DNA of 64,000 nucleotides from Rhynchonema sp. JSB1_4. Taxonomy: Eukaryota > Nematoda > Chromadorea > Monhysterida > Xyalidae. This document shows positions 49,701 through 60,776 of this stretch, in pieces. The notes below the pieces were generated by a model. The model did not search any database. It worked only from the letters and a program-made list of their open reading frames with translations, and was not told where the DNA came from. A program made the position numbers and the translations under genes. Where the stretch lies: contig JASAMV010007201.1 in assembly GCA_030248065.1 (NCBI GenBank), positions 46,255 through 110,254 of the forward strand, in the 5' to 3' direction. The number at the start of each line of letters is the position of its first letter. The first letter of the stretch is position 1.

Positions 49701-50220
49701 ACGTATTGTCTCTGCACAGTTTTCGCTTCGATTCAGTTCGTTATCACACCGATTTGTCATGCGGCTCCCTAACGGTCAGTCAGACTAGCCAACTAATGAC
49801 TGATATGACAATGGTATTATTTCCGGTTCCAGTGGTGCCATCAGTGGCGCTTCCATGAACCCGGCACGGTCGTTGGGCCCGGCTTGTGTCGGTGCAATGT
49901 TTGGTGTCAAGGGTCCATTAGCAACACATGCTTACGGCGGATTGTGGAAATACCACTACATTTACTACGTCGGACCGCTGGTCGGAGCTGCCGCTGCTGG
50001 ACTGCTCTATCGGTAAGAATTTGGGCGTTTTCGAGTTTCTTTCAAACTGCAACCATGGGATCAAGTCACACGCGGTGATTTGATTGGATCGACTCTGGCA
50101 ATTGTCACTTACAGTACTTGTTTTTTGTGTAAGCAATCTTCCGTGTTTTACTGATGCCACTAAGTTCGATCACTGCATGATTTCTGTGATATCAATTTCA
50201 GGGTCCAAGTTATGTCTTAG
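34781..50220 (+). CDS. Aquaporin (AQP8-type), distal-first-exon isoform
   Basis: Exons 34781-34885, 34973-35042, then the shared exons 47270-47366, 47760-47886, 48462-48551, 49310-49440, 49833-50012 and 50202-50220; 272 aa. A water or small-solute channel of the plasma membrane. It has six hydrophobic segments, both NPA boxes ([23 protein letters not shown] with the pore Arg) and the aromatic pair after helix 6 ([12 protein letters not shown]), all typical of water-permeable aquaporins and closest to the AQP8-like nematode group. The isoform-specific part is an acidic tail ([19 protein letters not shown]..) and helix 1 ([14 protein letters not shown]). It joins at phase 1 (ATCG|GT). An acceptor (TTCCCGCAG) lies 26 nt before the ATG. 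The 12.2-kb intron after exon 2 holds five transposons plus the second first exon. Confidence 0.75.
37534..37832. mobile_element. Foldback of the word CCCGAAA, TA-flanked
   Basis: TA (37532-37533, 37833-37834) flanks ends AAGGGCTCCACCA and, inverted, AGGGCTCCACCA. The arms consist of repeated AACCCGAAAC words plus a shared AAATTTTTTCTATGTCCATG spacer, about 130 bp each side, round a loop at 37668-37705. It lies in the long aquaporin intron. The spacer word TCTATGTCCA also occurs in the 16902-17650 element, hinting at common ancestry or a shared recognition site. Confidence 0.8.
38427..38976. mobile_element. Foldback of the word CACGGAA / ATATTTCCGTG, TA-flanked
   Basis: TA (38425-38426, 38977-38978) flanks ends AGGGCGGACTTAGG and, inverted, GGGCGAACTTAGG. 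The arms repeat ACACGGAACACGGAA and self-complementary GGAAATATTTCC many times and share TACATACAAACCAGTTTC. The centre (38700-38815) contains a non-repetitive GACGTCAAAAGCC segment. It is in the long aquaporin intron. It has no coding capacity. Confidence 0.8.
39467..40175. mobile_element. hAT-type MITE with perfect 8-bp duplication
   Basis: CTTCCTAG is directly duplicated at 39459-39466 and 40176-40183. The ends CAGGGTTG...CAACCCTG are typical of hAT elements. The subterminal parts are A/T runs (AAAAAAATTTTTTT). The 709-bp element contains ordinary sequence in the middle (39590-40060) and no transposase. It is in the long aquaporin intron. Confidence 0.85.
42250..43075 (+). repeat. GAGGCGTGCGAA minisatellite, left arm
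   Basis: About 25 copies of ATGAGGCGTGCGAAAGACA-type units, spaced about 25-31 bp, with a homogenised run of 31-bp units containing CCCCCACTTCAAATGAGGCG at about 42722-42930. Long open frames here (Arg-rich, Ala-Lys-Asp repeats) are repeat artefacts, not proteins. Confidence 0.9.
43765..44108 (+). pseudogene. Degenerate hAT transposase C-terminus
   Basis: One frame reads [17 protein letters not shown] then KRRKRLL, matching the hAT dimerisation motif (SS..ERxFS...I...KR..L). The reading then continues one frame over as [20 protein letters not shown]...NAARRATG, which fits the following part of that domain, and ends in an acidic tail ([14 protein letters not shown]) and a stop. A frameshift separates the two parts and the N-terminal catalytic region is missing, so it is inactive. 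Confidence 0.65.
45115..45735 (-). repeat. GAGGCGTGCGAA minisatellite, right arm
   Basis: Inverted counterpart of the left-arm array, with fewer copies of the CCCCCACTTCA type (two instead of about seven) but the same order of the distinctive units. The two arms have thus changed copy number independently while the rest stayed paired. Confidence 0.88.
46371..50220 (+). CDS. Aquaporin (AQP8-type), proximal-first-exon isoform
   Basis: Exons 46371-46500, 47270-47366, 47760-47886, 48462-48551, 49310-49440, 49833-50012 and 50202-50220; 257 aa. The first exon encodes [16 protein letters not shown].. and its own helix 1 ([16 protein letters not shown]). It ends at the same codon phase (AATG|GT) as the distal alternative, so the two first exons are interchangeable. 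An acceptor-like ATATTCAG is 52 nt before the ATG. The remainder (helix 2 with [18 protein letters not shown], both NPA boxes, helix 5 [18 protein letters not shown]) is shared. Alternative explanation: the distal exons are a leftover of a second, otherwise deleted, aquaporin. Confidence 0.88.
46909..47174. mobile_element. TA-flanked MITE with CCACCG words
   Basis: TA (46907-46908, 47175-47176) borders ends GGCCCAAATTCTC and, inverted, GGCCCAAACTCTCGAAAACG. The subterminal arms carry CCACCGCCACCA and ACCACCACCGGTGG words. It is 266 bp, in the intron after the proximal aquaporin first exon. Confidence 0.75.
48025..48240. mobile_element. Foldback of AAAAGAGCAGA / TTGAGCAA words
   Basis: The left end GGGCAATTGAGCAAAGCCAG and the inverted right end GGGCAAGCAAAGAAGAGCAG both continue into repeated AGAGCAGA words. 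A CCTAAGCC-rich middle separates them. It lies in aquaporin intron 4. A related fragment with TTGAGCC and AAAGAGCAGAGCC is at about 62310-62375. Confidence 0.55.
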
Positions 50221-52061
50221 GTAGGGACAGAGGGGAAGTCGTGCTCTTTGAATATGCTCAATACGGAAATTCACGTGGCCAAGTCGATCCAAACCCCTAG
50301 TTTGATACCTTTCCACAATATTGATATTCTAGATTCATACATTTTCATGTTTGGCGACACCTCCCCAAAATTTCAGCGCGTTGTGGGGCAACCGTGACAA
50401 ACGATTTCTGCTGAAGTAATAAAGTTAGAAGTTGGTGGAAGTTTGAAAAATCATCGACGTGTTTGTGATTTGGCTCGGAAAACGATAAGTCTTTGTTCAA
50501 TTATCTGTCAAAAACCACACTTTAAAAGATGTGTCGTCATCTTTTGCTCCTTCACAGTGCTGTGATTCACAGCACAGCGAGTTTCATTTTTGTCGACACG
50601 TACTTTTATCTCAAGCAAGAATTCCATGCATTAATATTTATGAATACGCAGATATTGCGTGTTTCTGACATTACTCTAGTCATGGTGGGCATGATTTAAA
50701 GTTCAGAAAGCAGTTGACATCAGTGGTTAATAAAAAAAAAGTTTTTTATTTGAACTCCATTTTTTTAAAGAAATTATTGCGTCAAGGTACACGACCAATG
50801 CAAATAAGCTGCACATAGTGTGAAATTAGAGTGAATATTACATCGAATCACTCCTTTCGGGTCTGGGGCATGAATAAATAAATGCCCACCCAGTCACATG
50901 TTCGTGTGTAGTCATATGAGAGGCCCTGTGAGTGTGCGCTCTGTGTCCAGATGCCACAAAACAACGATTATGGCACCCAATACACCCATGGTAGGGTCAG
51001 GTGATGCCAACAGTAGCAATTTTTGTGCAAAAAAGCACTTTTAGAGCAAGAAATAGAAAAATTTTGGAATTTTGAAATAATAAAATTTTTTTAACTTTTG
51101 GAAAAAGTTAAAACCTTTAAAAAAATTTTTTTTTATAAATTTTTTTTTAATAATGAAATAGGTTACGGTTGACATGGGTTACTGTATACAGTAGGGAATA
51201 TTAATCAGATTCCGTAGTTCAGGATTCCACGCTCATTCGTAGATGCACAAACTGCTCTCTGCTTATGTACACCTTCCGGTGAAACATCAACCTGAAACGA
51301 CCAGTGCGCACGACACACCTAGCAGCGTGACACCTACCTGACAAGCGTCCAACATTAATTGAAATCTTAATCACGGAAATGAATTTAAAATGCCAAACTC
51401 TGGACTATGACCAAATTTTACCGCAAAATTGTTTCGACGGACGTGCGAAGCCCGCGATTTTTGGACACCAACAGTTGGCCGGAGCACACATGCTGTAATC
51501 TGGCCTGTGGACCGATGATTTGCAGGAAAACGACCGTTTCCAGTGAATGCTTCCCTAGGAGGGCTTCCCTGCCGCACACCCCAGGGCACGCCATATCGGT
51601 ACACCACTAACACAGCGCGCTCACGGAACAGGAAACTGTTGCTGTTCGCGTGCTGAAGCTGATTCAGCTTTAGTACTTCACATTATTGTGACAGTGTGTC
51701 GTAAAAGTGTTGCGTTCGTTGCTGAGCAACAAACTTGGATGTTGCACGTTGCCTAAATAATGGTTTATTGGCTTGAAACTTAGCAAATAACACCCAGTCA
51801 GCCAGCTGTTGGTGGGGTGCAAATGCAGACCAAGAAATTTAAAGCGCCCGGCCAATTACAGCCCAGCTGCAGACATGAAGCTGCATCTTGGACGAGAAAA
51901 ATGTTTCACCAGACAAAAACAGGTTGCTCTGCTGCGACTTCACACGTTGTCTGCACTGGACTGACAATGCCTTTGCTGTAACTGGCTTTGTGACATTCTG
52001 TTGTATGATTGGCGTCTAATTTTTGTCAAGATTTTCGATTTCATGGCTGTAAACCAAAACG
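50221..52061. other. Spacer between aquaporin and hydratase genes
   Basis: It holds the aquaporin 3'UTR and the hydratase promoter, the element at 50721-51165, and near 51500-51590 a stretch (GGAAAACGACCGTTTCCAGT, CTAGGAGGGCTTCCCTG) that resembles a single worn unit of the 3-7 kb satellite. Otherwise nothing is recognised. Confidence 0.4.
50721..51165. mobile_element. Single-arm copy of the 62.4-kb inverted-repeat element
   Basis: It starts CAGTGGTTAATAAAAAAA as at 62435, then after an internal deletion follows the 62690-63000 arm (GGTACACGACCAATGCAAAT, ATGCCCACCCAGT, TGGCACCCAATACACCCATG). The right end is A/T-rich and not sharply defined. Confidence 0.65.
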
Positions 52062-53819
<1,758 letters not shown>

Positions 53820-54671
53820 ATGTCGAACGAGCAGAGAATTGATTCCATGTACGTTTTGTATTGTAGGAATGTATGTCATCAGCGTGATGAATGAACATGT
53901 CAAATACATCTTGGAAGCGCAGCAGTATAAATACAGCACACAGTCCTTGTGAAGCGCAATACTATTTGTGGTCCTATTGACACCAATTGGGCGTTTTGCG
54001 CTCCATCAACACGTCGGTATCAGTAAAAATAAGACCAACCCGCAAAACCACTTTTTCGACAAAAAAAGCGTTTGAAGTTGGCCTGACTTGCACTTACAAC
54101 ATGATTTGGTTCGGTAGGCTGATCTTTGTCATGGTTAGGTAAAGGAGCATGCTGATCATCATAGAAACAAAAGTAGATTTTGAAACATCATATCCAAGTA
54201 AAAACAAAGCTACTTGTCGGTTGGTCTTAGTTCACAAAAAAGTTCACAAATATAGACCAAGCCTCTTGGCGAAGCAGTTGAAAACCCAAAAATAGCCCAA
54301 CCCCCCATTTTCTCTGACGTTTATTTTTCGCCTGCTTGATTATGATTCAATAGGGGGTTCATGAAAATGTCTTAAAAGCAGCATTATCATTCAAAACGCT
54401 TGTTACAGAGATGGGAATCGGGCCGGGTTACCTCGGTCCGGCATGGCCGAATTCAGAAAAAGTCAGCCCGGTCCTGACCGGTCCGATTTTTTGGGCCGGG
54501 TTTTTCTGATTGTTTTTTGAAGCAAACGTTGGGTGTGAAAAAAATTGTTTCTGTTCAGAAATCATTGATATACATACATTGAAAACATAAACAGAAACAT
54601 CAAAAAGTTTGTCAGTGAGAAGCTTCGAACCCGTGGCTTTCACAACCACAGTCAGATATGCTTTCCACAGC

Positions 54672-54943
54672 AGGGCGCGCCCGGCGGGCGGGGGGGGGGA
54701 CCCCCCCCCCCCCCCCTTTTTCCCCCCCTGAACAGACACGCACAGCTGCATATAGAAACCAATGTTGGATTATGGAAACCTGCAGTTGAAACGTCGCTTC
54801 AGAATGTTCGCACCGGCCGGCCTGGCCGGCCCGGCCGGCCTGTCGGTGCGCCATGTAGGCAGGGCGGGGCGGGGCAGGGCCTGGATAGATTTTCATGGCC
54901 GGCCCGGCCCCGGCCCTGGCCCTGGCCTACATGGGCGCGCCCT
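54672..54943. mobile_element. GC-rich foldback of GGGCC words
   Basis: Ends AGGGCGCGCCC (54672) and GGGCGCGCCCT (54943). The inner arms pair ATGTAGGCAGGGCGGGGCGG with the inverted CCTGGCCTACAT side, and GGCCGGCC words abound. The left part contains a G-run, one A, then a C-run (about 54690-54716). TA follows on the right only. Assembly errors are possible in this sequence. Confidence 0.5.
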
Positions 54944-55049
54944 AAAGACTCGGACAGCCAAGCAGCCTTGCGATACGTTATGAACGTAACGATCGGACCA
55001 GTAGCGACGCACTCACCGAGAGAGCGTAAAGTCCCTAATACAACACACA

Positions 55050-55625
<576 letters not shown>

Positions 55626-56589
55626 GGGGGTCGTGTGCATCGGGGCTTGCTCTTTTTGACCGCGAAAATTTCCTCCGCCAACCAACTTGGTTTTCTTCTT
55701 CAAAAATAAGAAACTAGACCAACCCCCAACTGGAACCAGCAGGTGTTTTCAACGTGCTTGCAAAAAGTGCTCTTTTTATGATTTCAGTTTGTAGCTGGGA
55801 TATGTGCGATCAGAATGACATCAAAATTAAATTAATCGGACGAAAATCGACCGAGATTGAAACGATTGAATCGGTCCAACCAGGAACAAAAATAATTTTT
55901 ATTGCAACCAGCCAGCTGCATTTTTATTGCAAATCATGGGAACCTCGTACTCTGGCCATGAAACATTCAGAAAAATAGTCGTTTTCATATGAAAACAAAG
56001 GAAACATCTCTTGGTGTATTTGATCACTGCGTGACGTGGCTGTCAGCTGGCTGACCTCAAGTACAAGTTATTTTTTATCCTGGTCGACCCGATTCAATCG
56101 CTTCGATCTCGGCCGATTCCGAACCGATCGGCTTAATCTTGGTGGCTTTGTGATGGCGCGGGTCTCAGCTACACGCTGAAACCATATACAGGGCACTTTT
56201 AGCAATGAGTTGCCCCATTTAATAATGTGTTCAAATTGTTTTTTTTGAGCCAAGAATTGCCAACAACACGAGCTGATGTTCCAGAGCGCATTTACTGAAA
56301 CCTTCTAATGAGCGTTGTCATGGATTTGATTATTCAAACACAACATACAGAACTCTTAAATCAACATGCAAAGGCTTGACCAGGCAAGTTGTTTTTGGCT
56401 GCTTTTGCAGAGCGCTTTTGCTGAAACCTTCTAATCAGCGTTGCCATGGATTTGATTTGAATCAACAAGCATTGCACCGTGCGCGCCCTATAGCACAGCG
56501 CACGAAAAACCATGCAATTCAGTGCGCAATACAAAGGCCCAGTACTGAACCTTTGGAGCCTTCTCGAATGAAGCCACGAGGTGGTCGCT

Positions 56590-58004
56590 GGCCGTCTTCA
56601 CAATGACACGGTTTTACGGTTTCAGGGTTTTGCGGTTGCTGTCTTCACAATGATACCGTTTCGCAGTTTTACGGTTTCACGTTTGTTGTCTTCACGGTTT
56701 GGTCTTATTGTTTTGGTCTTATTGTTTCACACGGTTTCACGGTTTGGTCTTATTGTTTTGAAACCGTGAAACCGAAAAAAAGCCACTTAGAACCGGTTGT
56801 AATTTGTACACGGTTTTGGCGCATTTGCTGCACGTATTTGACAACAAGGATTGGTCAACATTTGATAGTTTGACATCAAAGCCTTGCGATTACAGAGACG
56901 CACGCATTGTAATGTTCGCACGCTTACTCTAACGCATTCTGTTTGTTTATTGATTATTCTCTTTGGCCTGGTCGTACCTGTAGGTCAAAAGTGTGTATGT
57001 ACCTAATGGTAAAAAGACCTTCATTATAAAAACAAAAAGCGTAAAAAAGAATTCGGGTAACTTAATTGCAAGTAAACGTCGAAACATGTTCAACGCAAAA
57101 AAAGTCACGTGACCAAGGCAAGACAGGAACGGAACGATATATGTAACCGATCATTTTACAAGATCCAGCTTGTCTAATATAATGCCCATGTTTATGCGTC
57201 ATCTTCTGTATTCACCACAAACATCGATAACGAGCTCGCATCGACAAACACGACCAACGATTCGTTGGAAGATGATGAAAACGTAGAAGAGATCGACCCG
57301 AGCCCGAAATCGACACCAATTCCGTCACTAACGGAAGGCAGCTGATCAGTATGAAGACGATATTGATCGTAAATTTTTGGAATACATCAAGAAAAGTCAG
57401 AAAAGCTGGAAACGGACTAAGAACAACAGCAGAGCAGGTCAATGTCATTCTGTATCGGTCTTGCCCATGACCTTGATGAATTGGACCCAGACACTCGGGC
57501 ATACCTGAAAGCCCGCCAGTTTCAAATGATGGTGTATCAAGCCCGAAAATGGAAACAGATAGCCACACAGGCACTCGCCGTTGCCACCAATCCAACAGTG
57601 CAATGGCTGTCCAGTGCGCCCTAGATTACTTTCAGTTCACTGCTCTGTGTGTGCAGCTCGCTTGCTGCAAAGTATTACTGGTCTGCTCTTTATGTTCAGA
57701 AATAGAAATTTATGGTACTGGTGGTCTGTTCTTGTGTATAAAATTGACAATAATATTTCGATCATTGTGCCCAAAGCGTTGTGCTGTTTGCCAGGTGTTT
57801 ATGTTCGGAAATGTGACGAGATATACTGCTGTGGTCTGCTCTTTATGTTCCTGTTTTGGATTTGCTTACTCTGGGCAACAGTATGCACCTGTTAATAAAT
57901 ATCAACTCACTTGAATTGACTTTAATTCTTACATTTTGCTGAAACCGTGTCGTTGTGAAGACACAATTTTAAAACCGTGAAACCGTGTCATTGTGAAGAC
58001 GGCC
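56590..58004. mobile_element. 1.4-kb element with ACGGTTTCAC-word ends
   Basis: The ends GGCCGTCTTCACAATGACAC and (inverted, identical) GGCCGTCTTCACAATGACAC are followed by repeated ACGGTTTTACGGTTTCA and GTCTTCACAA words on both sides (56590-56780 and 57935-58004). The middle holds a broken protein-coding segment (57200-57624). No clear target duplication was found (flanks CGCT / ACAG). Superfamily uncertain; a PIF/Harbinger origin would fit the protein remnant. Confidence 0.65.
57200..57624 (+). pseudogene. Broken BESS-motif (MADF/BESS-like) transposon protein
   Basis: Three frames in sequence give an acidic stretch (NDSLEDDENVEEIDPSP), then YEDDIDRKFLEYIKKSQK, then FCIGLAHDLDELDPDT with FQMMVYQARKWKQIA. 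The last part has the spacing of a BESS motif (F..xL...L......R..FQ...YQAR), as in MADF/BESS DNA-binding accessory proteins of PIF/Harbinger elements. At least two frame breaks make it non-functional. The motif match is by eye. Confidence 0.4.
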
Positions 58005-58015
58005 ACAGTACATGT

Positions 58016-58726
58016 TATGGATGCACGTGCTAGTCGTATGGAAGGTATTCTTTACTGGCCTCGTCCGGTCATTGATACCGTGAACAATGAAGGCAAGCGT
58101 GCTCATTGTAAGTTTACTCACAAAGCATGTTCCTGTTCGATGAGCGAGTTGGCAAAACTTCAGAAGTTCAAGAATTCATTGCATTGTCTTGTCGTTTTGA
58201 CCTTGACGATTGACGCGGATTGTATTGACGTTTGTGTCTCGTTATTTGCGCAAATTGGTGATCACACACATCCGTAATGTCACAGAAGGTTTTGTGATTC
58301 AACTTTTCAAACCCACGGGTAAGCTTTTCAAACCCCTAAGTAAGCTTTGAGAGTACATTAGAGCAATACCGAACTCCGGGCTGTTCACCGCTCCGTTTTC
58401 GCATTAAAACTAGGTGGACACGGTCGTATGGAGGAAGGGTGCGCTTTAGTGGCTTTATCCAGTCCGAGATACACAGCGTAAATACCAAGGCACATGAATA
58501 CTGCAAGCCAGACGACTCGCATGTGACTGTCGGCTGTCGGATAATCGTGTTAGCTTGTCGACTCGGAAAAGAACACAAACTGTATTTGCCTGGTGACAGT
58601 GGTGCGTATGAGCTGCATTTTTGTTCACAGCTGTGCGCGTTGACACACAAAATTGATAATCATCGGAAACACATTAGTCGTTCAAACTTTCACGCAACCA
58701 CGAACGTCGTGTGTGGCATGCTATAG
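58016..58726 (+). other. Coding-like segment, family not recognised
   Basis: Two stretches look protein-like: 58020-58108 (MDARASRMEGILYWPRPVID.., ending at a strong donor ATT|GTAAGT) and about 58470-58726 (CKPDDSHVTVGCRIIVLACR.., ..YLPGDSGAYELHFCSQLC.., SNFHATTNVVCGML then stop). A Cys-rich stretch lies between them. I could not link them convincingly or assign a domain; they may be parts of a host gene interrupted by the 56590-58004 insertion, or of another transposon. Confidence 0.25.
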
Positions 58727-59130
58727 GTGCCAGACTACACTGCGGTTGGTCATTACTTGATCAATCTTTTTCCATGGGTACAGTGTTTATGGAAGGTTGA
58801 CTACAGCTGTGAGGGCTATTGCTGCAAATTGTTTTTTTTTGTTTTTTTTGGTGCACCAGCATCCGGGCACGCTGTTTAAACACAAATAATGCTTATCAAC
58901 ACTACGCACACCAATTGGACGGCTTCTAACAGCAATGAATCGGGTATCGTGGGCGCATACGATGTTTCGGCATTGGTTAGTGGAACCATTTTCTCAATGT
59001 CCTATTTTCTTTGCCCAGAGTCGATCGGAAAACTGCCGGACACTTTCATTTAGAGCCCCGGAACGGTTGAAAAAAAGAGCCGTCCGACAATAGAGAAAGA
59101 AGCCTTATTGTCGTTGGAGCTTGTAGTACC

Positions 59131-59646
59131 CAGGGTTGGGCAAAAAACGTTTTTTTTACAAAAAATCGTTTTTAAAAAAAAACGTTTTTTTTTAAAAATA
59201 ACGTTTTTTTTAAAACGCCCAGATGACCAAAATATGCCCCCAAAAAAATTGGAAAACGCTCATGTTGAGAAGAAAACGTGGTTAAATGAAGTAGTTCTAT
59301 GTGTTCTGAGGCAAAATAAACGGGTTTCAACCCTTTTCTAGCGAGTTGTTAAGATCCCATATCAGACCCGCATCATGGGACCAACTTTGGCCGGGGTCAT
59401 CACTGAAAGTCAAACTCCGTATATCGACGTATCTCGTCAAAGTAAAAATTGGTCGAAAATTTTTTTGAAAAAAAAGGGACAAAAAATTGATTTTCCTTGA
59501 TAATCAGGGTACTTTCCCTGAAAAATCAGGGAAAATCAAGGAAATTCAGGATTTAAAAAAAACGAAAAACGACCCAGGCGTTTTTTTTTGAAAAAAACGT
59601 CGTTTTTTTTAAGAAAAAACGCCGTCGTTTTTTTTGCCCAACCCTG
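59131..59646. mobile_element. hAT MITE with perfect 8-bp duplication GTAGTACC
   Basis: GTAGTACC flanks both sides (59123-59130, 59647-59654). The ends are CAGGGTTGGGCAAAAAACG and, inverted, CAGGGTTGGGCAAAAAAAAC. The subterminal parts repeat AAAAAACG / CGTTTTTT words. The interior has AAACTCCGTATATCGACG and TCAGGGAAAATCAAGG. No transposase. Confidence 0.88.
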
Positions 59647-60157
59647 GTAGTACCATTCCTACTAGGGCTCGCGCGGGACAGTTTTTTCTAAACCAAAGGT
59701 TAACTTTGACGACGTTGTGTTCAAGTAGGGATTGTTGGCGGTTGATTTACTGTTGCGATTAGTAGCAGCCTCTAGATTTTGCGCTGTAGTAATCACTGAA
59801 TATGTTTACTTTGTAAACATACTTTCACAGTATGTCATCGACCTCAACATGCTCCTCCACCACCTTATGAAAGGTCCAAGATAGGTAACTTTTCGTGTTC
59901 TTTACTGTTTTTTTGTGCGTGCTTTGATTTTGTCAGACTGTTATAAAGTGATATCGAGAAACAAAGGGCGGATCTGGTGACTAGATTGGTGTGAAACGCA
60001 ACACCGAGCTGATCGCGCGTCACTCTGCTGAGTCTTTAGGTTTTCGTAGCTCTTGCCTCGTCGCGTTCCACGCCATTCGGGCGTGTGCATATTAGCCAAA
60101 TCGCAGGATGGGACGGTCGTGTAGAGAGCACGATTACAAACTACCTCTTGTTGGAAC

Positions 60158-60493
60158 CAGGGTTGGGCAAAAAAAACGACGGCGTTTTTTCTTAAAAAAA
60201 CGACGTTTTTTTTCTAAAAAAACGCCTGGGTCGTTTTTCGTTTTTTTAAATCCTGAGTTTCCTTGATTTTCCCTGACTTTTGAGGGAAAGTACCCTGATT
60301 ATCAAGGAAAATTAATTTTTTCGCTAGAAAGGGGTTGAAACCCGTTTATTTTTCCTCAGAACACATAGAATTACTTGATTTAACCGCGTTTTCTTCCCAA
60401 CATGAGCGTTCTCCATTTTTTTGGGGGCATATTTTGGTCATCTGGGCGTTAAAAAAACGTTTTTTTTTGAAAAAAAAAACGTTTTTTGCCCTG
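60158..60493. mobile_element. hAT MITE with perfect 8-bp duplication GTTGGAAC
   Basis: GTTGGAAC flanks both sides (60150-60157, 60494-60501). Same family as 59131-59646 but inverted and with an internal deletion of about 150 bp. The right end is shortened to GCCCTG. Lying 0.5 kb from its inverted partner, it can pair with it to form a large hairpin. Confidence 0.88.
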
Positions 60494-60776
60494 GTTGGAA
60501 CAGCATAGCGTACGAAACTGTAAAAGTGCCTGTGCCGGCACATAAACGTAGTAATATTCACAATAAGCAATCCACTCATGCACACAATATCGCCACGGTT
60601 GACCGTCCGTTTACAATGCGTGTTGCTGCGGCTAACGCGCGCAATTCAATCCGAAGCTTTTTTACGGTACTGCTGCATTGTTTGCTCTCGTCCCACAATA
60701 AAAAGTATCGTAATGCGCTTTGCCGCAGCACCCACGATACAAAAATTTCCCGTTGCCAGTATATCAACTGCTGCAG

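Noticed and set aside
54604..54675. Degenerate tRNA-like sequence on the minus strand
   Set aside because: It has a GGTTCGAA B-box-like string, but the stems do not pair well and no A box fits; too weak to list.
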